Both the position numbers and the translations under genes were made by a program. Below, piece by piece: positions 55,280 through 64,000 of a DNA stretch of 64,000 nucleotides. The stretch covers positions 95,415,648 to 95,479,647 of the forward strand of contig CM024761.1 of assembly GCA_014218235.1 (NCBI GenBank). The letters run 5' to 3'. Every line of letters begins with the position of its first letter. Positions within the stretch are counted from its first letter, which is position 1. Source of the DNA: Colocasia esculenta. Lineage: Eukaryota > Streptophyta > Magnoliopsida > Alismatales > Araceae. The notes beneath the pieces were generated by a model, which searched no databases, was not told where the DNA came from, and worked only from the letters and a program-made list of their open reading frames with translations.

Positions 55280-57433
55280 GTGCTAATGGACGATTGGTTA
55301 AACTCATTAAACATGGCTGATAATCCGGCTTTTGAATATGAAGATAATATTCATGAGTTTGTCGGGATGGTTGACACCAACAACCAGCCCGATGAGTCAG
55401 TCCATTCTTCCTCTTCCTCTCAAGCTGATTTTGAAGGGAGCGTGAGTTTGAGGGTCAATCCCACTTATGCCCAAAACACCCAAGAAGATCCTGAATTCTC
55501 CAAGCTCCTTTCCCGTTACTCGCTCGAGGATATCATTTCGATGCTCTCCAAGCATACTGTTCAGGCAGCAGTCTCCCCTTCTCCTTTCCAAGCTTCCTCA
55601 TCTAGGCCCATTCCTAGGCCTGCAACCCCTTCATGGGTTCCCGTCTCTCCTGTCCCCTTCTCCACTCCAGTTCCCTCCACTCCTCTACCTACTCGTGTCC
55701 TAATTCCTCCCCTCTCCTATCCACCTCATGCTCAGCCCGCACCCCCCACTCTATCTGAATCCGTCTCCCGTTCGGAGATGGAGGGGCTTATTAGGAAGAT
55801 TTTGGCTGAATCCCTATCCCTTTCAAAGCCTCATTCCCTCCAGAATTACTGCAAGCTTCCCAACACCTATTTCCCTCCGGGTTTCAAGGCCCCGAAGTAC
55901 CGCAAGTATGACGGGACCTCTGATCCCCAGTTCCATCTTGCCGGATTCACCATGGATTCCCACCGATGGTTGTAGGATCGGGTTCTTTTAGTTCACCTCT
56001 TCCAACAATCGTTAGAAGGGGAGGCTTTGAGGTGGTTCACCTCCCTACCTGCATCGGACCTCGTTAACTTCGACATCGTCTCCGAGCGATTCATCTCCCA
56101 CTTCTTGTATATGGCCACCCAAGTCCCTACACTTCCTGACTTGGTGGCAGAAAAGATGAAGCCGGACAAAGACTTTGTCATGTTTGCCAATCGATGGAGA
56201 TCCATGGCATCAAGGGTGGATATACCCATTCCGGAGTCCCAAGCTATAACCATGTTGGTTACCAACACCACCCCCGTGCTTCGCTTTGTCCTGATGCTGA
56301 TTGAGTTCCCCTCATTCGCACACCTTTACAACCGAGCCAGGGTGGTCTAGAACCAAATTAAGGACTCCTCTCTGCCACACTTTTTCGAAGGGAAGCCCAA
56401 GGGATGTAAGGCTCCCGCGGCACCTACCACCGAGGGGGTGACCGTCAATGAGTCCGTCAATGCCTGCAGTCAGCCATTGAGGCCTCCAAACAAGCCCTCC
56501 AATCCTCCATCCACTCCTTCCAACCCTCATCAGTTCCCGTCACACCCTCCAAGCCTTACTCTGCAGTTCCCCCTCCTACTGGCTACACCCGACCTGGCCT
56601 AAGAGGTCTCACTACCCTCCCCTACCTGAGACCCTCGAGGACGTATTCTTCGCCCTCATGTCCTGCGATGCAATCCGACTCCCCCCACAAAGGGAGAACA
56701 TCAATCCGAGGGTGGACACCGCCAAATACTGTCCATACTACAGGGCCCATGGTCATCAGCTTCATAACTGGTTTACCTTCTGTAACTGGGTGTATGACAT
56801 GAACGATCAAGGAAGGATTAACTGGGAGATGTCAAGGTAGCCATAGCGAAGTCTAGGTATACCAAGAAAGAGCTGGGTATCTTCCAAAACCCCCTCCCCA
56901 ACTACCAAAGACAATCCCTCCTCCTCTAGGACCCAGGAGAACGTCCACACCATGACGCATGCAGAACCCCGGGTCGTGAGGAGAGAACAAAAGTGGGGGG
57001 TAGAGGGCTTTGAAGAATGGTACCCGTGTCCTTCCATAGGGTCTGAGGAACCTTCCACTACAGTAGACGCCATTTTAGAGGAGCGGCCTTTGGTCCTCAT
57101 TCGACCAATCCGTCAAGTGGCCTACCCTCCTACCTTCCTTGCCCGTGAGTTGTCTACCCCCGAGACCAGACCTCTCCAGTTAATCCTACCCGGGTCTCAG
57201 GAAGATGTTCATGTCAGCTCAGCAACTGGATCGTTCCTCCACCCCCGTGGCCTTTGCAAGATGAGGAGGATAATGGACCTCCACCACCCGCCGGCACCGA
57301 ATATGACATTCTCCAACACCTAGATAAGACGCTCATGAGGGTGTCTATTTTGGAATTGATTCAGAGGTCGCCGTCTCACCAGTCCACCCTCCTCCAATTT
57401 CTCCAGAAGATCATGGTCAATGATGACCTCCCT
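55280..57433 (+). pseudogene. gag: Tat-like Gag
   Basis: The ATG at 55280 opens MLMDDWLNSLNMADNPAFEY. A Ser/Pro-rich linker (about 55560-55760) precedes the Gag domain: KLPNTYFPPGFKAPKYRKYD, then after TAG (55973-55975) LFQQSLEGEALRWFTSLPA, FDIVSERFISHFLY, DFVMFANRWRSMASRV, and TMLVTNTTPVLRF. Stops at about 56348 and further shifts follow. A metal-binding-like CPYYRAHGHQLHNWFTFC (about 56729-56782) stands where Tat elements have a zinc knuckle. The linker to protease (56952-57433) includes LELIQRSPSHQSTLLQFLQ and is cut by the solo LTR at 57434. Confidence 0.82.
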
Positions 57434-58629
57434 TGTAAGGCCCTCGAATTTCCATCGCATTATTTGTATTTATGTGTGTATGTTTGTGCTTGTGTATGTA
57501 TGTACATATTTACGTACATATTAATTAGTACGAGTACGTGTGCATGTGTTTATATTAAATATAAATAATGTACGTATTTCATGGTGATAGTATGGATATA
57601 ATACCGTATACATATTGCATGTATATATGCCCGGTATGCATGGTTTTCTGCATATTTTAGAGTTCTGGCCGAAGGCCACCTTGGCGTCAAGCCCAGGCCG
57701 TTTAGCTGGTGTCAGCGTTCAGACATGGACGCCAACACTCATCCTGGCGTCCAGCGATACGGACGCCAATCTCTCTGGCCTGCATGCGCAGCAGAGCTGC
57801 AAGCTTCTGAAACAAGGTAAGCCAACCATTGGGGGATGTCCCCAACGGCTCTGAAGGCTGTCAAATCAGCATGGTGAGTGGGAGAGAGACTCTCCTTATG
57901 TCTGAACCCGAAATGGCCTCTCCCCACTCCTCCCTTCATCTTGAAAGAGGAGAAAAAGTGAGAAGAAAACCCTAGAGAGAAAACTGAGAGAAAACCCACT
58001 TTGGAACCCAAAAACCCACACTTCTGAAGCTTGATCCGGAAATCTACTGCTTCAAGGAGGTTGCTGGATCAAAGGAGGAGGCTTCCCCGACATCCCCTTG
58101 GCGTGGAGATCATCCAGGAGCCCGGAGGAGAGATCTTTTGGAGGGATTTCTGCACTTCTTAGGACAGCCCAAGGAGAGCTTCACCGAGCCCTAAATCCTT
58201 TGGAAGAATTTTTGAAAGGAAAGTGACCTATCTATGATGTCCCCGTATGAGTCTAGGTCGGTTTTGCTATTTTATGGATTTTTCCTCGAGTCCTAGACCC
58301 TCCCATTCACCCAAGTTTGAGAGCTCAGGTCTGTGTTTCTGCACAGACCTGGCTTGACGGCAAGGTCCCTGGACGCCTAGATCATGCTTGGCGTCCATCG
58401 GCCATGCCGCTGACCCTGAGTCAGCGGCCAGAGACCGCCGCCAAGTTCCTCTAGACAGAACAGTGAATTGTTCTGCCCTTCCTTTACATTAATTTCGGTA
58501 TGGTTTCCGTGATGAGGATATATGGTAATCCTATACTCTATGTATATAGTCAATTGTGGTGTGTGGATGATTGTGGTGTGTGATGGTGAATGTAGGAAAT
58601 ATTGTATCCTATGAATTGTGAGCATGACT

Positions 58630-61492
58630 TGTAGCAACCTGAATTTTTACGAAAAAAAAAAAAAAAATTAAATAAAGAATTTAAAACCTAGCTAAAGGGA
58701 TATTTAAATAGAGCATTAAATAAAACTCATTAAATGGAAAAGAGTAATGGGCTTTGCTTAATGGATCTTCTAGAATTTATTGGGTCAAAAATATGAATTT
58801 GAAAGGGGAGAATAATAAGAAAATACCCTAAATTCGGAGTTTAATTATATCATAATTGGAAAGGGATATTTAATGCATTAAATAAGCAATTAGAGTAGGA
58901 GTTGGATTCCTAAACCTACCCCATATGGATTAGCACGAATTTGGATCTCTTCCAAGTCTAAATAGAGATTGGAAAGCAAGGAAGGAAGGTGGGAGTAAGG
59001 AAATCTCGGAATTAAGAGGAATTTGAGTAATAGTAGGAATAGAAATACATACTTGCATAAATACACCTCTTAAACTCTCTTGGCAACCCTAGCTCGTTGC
59101 CAAGAGTTGCTGGACGTGGAGAAGAGGCTAAGGAGGAGAGGATTTCGTGGAGAGAAGAAGAACTTGAAGCTTCTTCCATTCTTCTTCAAGTTCTAGCCCT
59201 AGAAGACAAATCAAGTCAAAGGTAGGCATTCTGACAAGCATAAACCATGAAACTTTTTCTGTAGGTTCTTCCTACCCTCTTGAACGAAACCCCAAAGTTT
59301 CATATTTTTCCATCCATCCTATCTTTTGTTCTTAATTTTTGAAGTTCTGCAAACATGATAACCCCGAGGTGTCATGTTTAATTCAAATCTCTATGTATAC
59401 TTGATCCCATGCTACAAAAGTTTTACTGTAGATACTTCATGTTGTTAGGGATCATTTGCCCCTAAAAAGCCTAAATTTCATTGAGCGTGTTGCTCGAATT
59501 AATCAGTCTTGCTCTCTATGTCATGTTCTGTGTTACTCGTCCTTGTTCGTTCTCAACCATGTTCAAACCATTCTCTCTCTCTAATTCCGATTTACTGGAA
59601 GTACCCTTACATGTCTAGTTTAATTTGCAACTGGTTTCATGATTTTTCGTTGACTATATAATTAGTTATGATTTTCTAAACAACCATGTATCGAAATTTA
59701 AACGTTCTGGTCCGCAATCCAATGTCTGGTCTGACTCCTGTCAGAGTCAGGCGCAGACAACCAGAAGGCGACGCCTCGACATGTCGCTTTCTGGGGCCTG
59801 ATTGCGACATTCTCCCTGTCGCGACCAAGAAGGCGACAGGTGAGCCGTCGCGTTCTCAGTACTCGATCTGCAAGCCCTGTCGCGACCCGTTTTAGGCCCT
59901 GTCGCGTTCTGTCCTGACCCTGTCGCAACCCGTACAGGGGTATGTCGCCTTCACAAGTTTTTGATGAAAAACCCATAAAAATGGTGCTATATTGAATGAT
60001 TTAAAATACATGTTCACGACTTATTTCTATCTATGATTTCTCTTGCACTTGCACACACTTGAACCATCTATTTATGGCTGAAATATTGCAGAAAATATCT
60101 CATAGTGTGCCTGGTAATTTATGGAAATAAAGTACATAAATTGCCCTATTTTAAAAGGACTTGTATTTGATTCTCGCGTTGTTTATGTACCGATATCGAC
60201 GCTCCATTGTCCTAGAATTCCTCTAGAACGTCGAGCACCTGCTTTATAAACACACTTTACTTGGCTTGTGGTGAACTCTCCGTCGGATATTCCTTTCGCC
60301 GGACTAGTGAACTCTTGCACAAGGCCTCCGTAAGTCTCCTCTGATCATGGATTCCCACATGGTCGACGAGCCGGTTGTACCTTAACACCCATTACACCTT
60401 TAGGGATCGATATGATCCAAACGGCTATTAGAAATTCGCCCTTACCTTGAATCACGTCGGACCTCTGGACTTGTGTGTAACATGGCCAGCGGAAAAGACC
60501 GTGAGTTCCACCTGACTGTCAACACCACGTGCATGTGTTGTGCAACTGTTACTATCGCCTGTTTACTCGTCGCATTACGTGCAATGTCCACTAGCTCTCA
60601 TCTATACTCTATCGCTCGTCTATTCATGTTCACTCAACTATCTTGTCTATTCATCTAGTGCTCTCATCTATTTCTTGGTACTCTATATTGGCCATTGACT
60701 GATTGTCTAAAGATAAACAATATAACCAATGCCTGGCAATATATAAAGGGCCCGATCTGGTCCTGGGATGTGCGCCCGAAAGTGCTAGTGCCCATGGGAG
60801 TTAAATGATCAGAGTGTTTGGCATTACACTCAAGTGCTATCTATCTCGACTATCTATATGAAAATCAAAAAACACAAAACGTGCTATACTCTCTCGATGT
60901 CTAGAATGACAAACAAGTGCTATTCTCGTCGTGCTATTACTATACTTGTGCTAGTTGTGCTATGGCCATCCTGCTATTCGTGTTATACTCGATACTTGTG
61001 CTACTTTGGAAACTATACTCGCTCTCGTGCTATTGTGCTACCTCTTGCTATATTTGACTCTCTTGTACCTGCTATCTTTAGATACTCTGCCATTAAATGC
61101 GTTAATTATTTAAAGCCTGCTTGAGCCTGAGATTTAAGTCCTACTGGGCGTTATCGCTCACCCTACGTTATTTGATGTTGTGTTCTCAGGTGCGACCGAG
61201 GATGTCACATACACTCACGAAGAGGGGAATGACCAAGAGTGAAGCCTGGAGTACCCTCGAGTCATTATGTTATCTTAGAGTTGTAGTTAGTCATTTCCTT
61301 TTATTGCAATGTAATTGGGCCCTTTAGAATGGCTATGATATTAGTGGTTGTAACTAGACATTTGGAAAATTATTAATGAGAAAGATTTGCTTTAGTATTA
61401 TTCAGTGTGCAATGGTTTGATGTCTAGTATACGCTCTATACCTTTTCTTGCAACTGCCTTCGCGCTCCGATATTCCGCGTTGGGGCGTGACA
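58630..61492 (+). repeat. Solo LTR of the G1 family inside the G3-family solo LTR
   Basis: It starts TGTAGCAACCTG, ends GGGGCGTGACA, and has the perfect duplication tgact at 58625-58629 and 61493-61497. 2.86 kb. An A15 run lies near 58653. Contains a GTCGC/GCGAC array (59768-59948) and the blocks shared with 47784-50434. Confidence 0.94.
59768..59948 (+). repeat. GTCGC / GCGAC motif array in G1-family LTR
   Basis: Starts at 59768, 59783, 59804, 59818, 59833, 59847, 59879, 59901, 59922 and 59944; spacings 15, 21, 14, 15, 14, 32, 22, 21, 22. Two copies are full palindromes (GTCGCGAC at 59818 and 59879). Confidence 0.8.
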
Positions 61493-63577
61493 TGACTTGT
61501 TAATGATCTTGTCAAATTTATGTTTCATGATTAGGATTAGTATTAATGCCTTGGTTTTGGTCTGATCATGAAGGTTAGTGGGTCAGTATATGTGTTTGCA
61601 ATTTTGGTAAATTATCCATGCTTGTGTAATTTGCTAATAAATCCAGTTCGGTAAAATAAAAGCATACAAGAAAGATTGTGATGATTAATCTATAGAGGTA
61701 TGATTTAGGGTAATCTTGTATTCTCAAATCATGCATATGTTAGTAGCCTCTATTTAAAACAGTAAGTGGCAAATTGCAAGACGTGTTAAACCCCATGTTA
61801 GCTTAAGTTGTGAATAGTATGCTAATTAGGTGCTTTATTTTCTGTAAATTCTATTTAGCTCAGAAAAATCTGAAAATGTGAGTGTATGATCTTGAACCCG
61901 AAAACAACATGTGGTTAAAATTTCAGGTCATTTGGATTAGTAAATAAAAAGTTATGTATTTTCATGTGAAATGTGATAATCTACGTATATTATCATAATG
62001 TGATTAGTTATTGTCTAAAACCAACTTGATTAGTGAAAACTCCTGTGTGTTAAACTCCTGAAATTCTGTAGTACCATGTTAGGAAAAAAAAAACAGAGAT
62101 ATTCATGTGAGTGAGAAAGTGAATGTGATGAAAAGTGTGAAGTGTAAAACCATGTGTAAAACGTTAAATGTGTAAATGTGTACCTGTGCCAATGTGACAC
62201 TGCTTCCGTAGAGGGCAGTGGAGCTGTATCAGGGAAAAGTCCCCCTGAGAAAGTTCAATGTGTAAGTGACCCTAAGGGCATTAGGGGGAAATCCTGGAGG
62301 TGGACAAGTACCACTGGTTAGGGTGGAGACTTGTTCTCCCGGTCTGCGCAGTCCAAGAGTCGCCATTGGAATGCCTAGATGGCGTCTATGTGTAATGTGA
62401 TGTGTATATGTCCTTCTTTGGTGGTTTGGACTATGTGTCACGGCACCTAAAATGTGTAATGTGTATGTGTCCATGTGTAAATGTGTAAGTGACAATGTGA
62501 ATGTGTATGTGTAAAGTGAACCATGTGAAAGAAAAAACTTATGTAAAGAAAATGTGAAACTAAGGATGTAAAAATATGTTATTGAAAACCATGTGAGACA
62601 AATCTAAAATCATGTGAAATCAGTGAATTTATGTTATTATCATCATGTTATTATGTGCAAAGATGTCTAGAATCCATGTTAGGGATAATCGGTGAAAACG
62701 GGTACAAGATAGCATGATTGTTTGATCACATGTTATGTTTTATGCCATATTGTAGCTTTCATGTATAGGTTTACAGCCGTTAAACCATGTGAAATCAGCA
62801 ACCTAAAGTATGTGAAAAGCGTTATGTATGTACTTAAGGACATGTGAAATCCATGCTAGTTGTGTTCCCCTTTCATGTGTGTAAAATGTTCATGTTGGTA
62901 GCTCTCATGTTTTAGCTCTTTAAAGATTAAAGTTTCATGAGTGAATTGAATAGAGAGCATGTGATAGGTGAATTTTATTTTTAGAAATCTGAAAGCATGA
63001 TTCATGTATAAAATTGTAAAACTTTCATGATAGGTTGAGACTTGAATTGACTAGCATGCTATGTGTTGTAAATTGTAAATGTGCATGTAGAAACCACTAG
63101 GACTTGTACGTGTATATCATGAGTAGTGTTGCTTGCTGAGTCCTTGGACTCACTCCTTGCTTCGGCGTACAGGTATAGTTGGTGACACGGCACCGTTGGA
63201 GGAGACGGTGGAGACGGACTCCGAGCGCGGAGACTAGCTTTGGAGTTTCTTAAGATTTGTGTATTTCATAAGTATGTAATTTGAACATTGTATTAGAGTA
63301 TTATGAAAAGGAGGTGTAAATGTGGACAATTTGTATTTTATTTCAGCAATTTAAATTATGTGGACCTTTAGTTCTTATATGTTAATTGCGAATTGCATGT
63401 ATGTTTAATGTGGATGATGAATGAATGAAGACAGTTGTCTTTTTCTTCCGCTACTCTGTTGTATATTCGCGTGTATCTCAGCTGTATGTATCGCTTGGGT
63501 AAATGTCCCACTGTGGCAGCGCTCGCTATACCGACGTGGGTTGGTATAACCGTACCAGTATAATGAGGGCCGTCACA

Positions 63578-64000
63578 TCCCTACTAGTAGGGTCACCAAT
63601 GCCATTCTCTCCCTTACCTAAGGACCCTCAATCTCTTTTTCGGACAAAGATCTTGCCGCCCCCGAGTGTCGTTCGCTTCCTCTCTGTCTCACCATCAACC
63701 TCAATGGGGTTTCGATAGACTCCACTTTGATCGACACCGGAGCATCTATCAATATATGTCCAATGAAGACCCTCAAGAAATTGGGTTTGGGGGAAGATAA
63801 TCTGGAGAAAATCTGCTCCACCATCGCTGCCTATGACAACTCCAAAAGGGTTGCCAAAGGTAAGATTGCTCTTCAGCTTGAAATCGGGCCCGTTACTATG
63901 TCTTCTGAGTTTTTAATCCTCGACGTCGATCCGGCCTGCAAGGCCATTCTTGGTCGTCCATGGCTAGAACAAACCTTAGGGGTCCCTTCCACCACCCATC
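63578..64000 (+). pseudogene. pol: Tat-like protease region (partial)
   Basis: Retropepsin-like domain of the Tat/Ogre type in the frame of 63583: NAILSLT, a TAA at 63619-63621, then ISFSDKDLAAPECRSLPLCL, the catalytic LIDTGASINIC (about 63727-63760), CSTIAAYDNSKRVAKG, FLILDVDPACKAILGRPWLE and GVPSTTH near the window edge. Apart from the one stop the domain is complete as far as visible. The protease would cut the Gag-Pol polyprotein in the particle. Confidence 0.82.

Larger units (their letters stand above)
57434..63577 (+). repeat. Solo LTR of the G3 family, with a nested solo LTR
   Basis: It starts TGTAAGGCCCTCG and ends GGCCGTCACA. The perfect duplication tccct lies at 57429-57433 and 63578-63582. 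Without the inner insertion it is 3.28 kb and aligns with the G3 LTRs from end to end. It keeps the GGCGTC/GACGCC array (57681-57768), the gcagagggcagtgg-like block (about 62205) and the terminal taccgacgtgggttggtata block (20 bases, 63528). No internal sequence is present, so unequal recombination removed it. Confidence 0.93.
53364..64000 (+). mobile_element. Tat/Ogre-like Ty3/gypsy element, 3' part outside window
   Basis: It has an LTR-like start TGTAGACGCGAGATTTGG (53364) and a promoter-like region. A Gag gene (55280-57433) and a protease region (63578-64000) follow. The protease is of the Tat type (LIDTGASINIC, AILGRPWLE). A nested solo LTR pair (57434-63577) separates Gag and protease. 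The 5' LTR end is not certain and the 3' LTR is outside the window, so the target duplication is not visible (left flank atgta). Confidence 0.8.

Overview
This window is plant nuclear DNA made almost entirely of nested LTR retrotransposons. I see no intact host gene, tRNA, rRNA or CRISPR array. The evidence for a plant is Ty1/copia elements of the Sirevirus type (long gag with coiled coil, several polypurine tracts, an extra ORF after pol), Ty3/gypsy chromoviruses of the Tekay/Del type (3 kb LTRs, chromodomain remnants), a Tat/Ogre-type gag-protease, and tRNA-iMet-type primer binding sites (TGGTATCAGAGC). A flowering plant with a large, repeat-rich genome is likely; I cannot name the species.

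Left nest (1-52319). An old chromovirus-type LTR (remnant 50435-52319) was entered by chromovirus G1 (visible 19901-50434). G1 pol was then entered by Sirevirus Copia-1 (1-19900, 5' end outside the window). Copia-1 was entered by a complete second Sirevirus, Copia-2 (6239-17076), which landed about 60 bases into the Copia-1 accessory ORF. The G1 3' LTR was entered by G2 (23298-47783), a gag-only chromovirus with a perfect 5-base target duplication (tagac). The 5' LTR of G2 was entered by complete chromovirus G3 (25852-37276). The 3' LTR of G2 was entered by a minus-strand, gag-only copia element (40117-44786, target duplication catat).

Right nest (52362-64000). A truncated chromovirus-type LTR (52362-53363) was entered by a Tat/Ogre-like element (53364 to beyond the window). 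Between its gag and protease regions sits a solo LTR of the G3 family (57434-63577, duplication tccct), which itself contains a solo LTR of the G1 family (58630-61492, duplication tgact).

Every protein-coding region is broken by stops or frameshifts, so I annotate them as pseudogenes. The most striking structure is non-coding. Each family carries its own array of a short CpG-containing palindrome, in most cases upstream of a TATA box in the LTR. In Copia-2 the cores GTCGAC alternate at exactly 21 and 53 bases (one 54), so all sites fall on one face of the helix. Copia-1 has a different flank (CTGTCGACAG) but nearly the same 21/52 rule, and both elements also carry 21-22-base-spaced copies outside the LTR. 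The other main observation is that the G3 gag gene appears to contain two spliceosomal introns.
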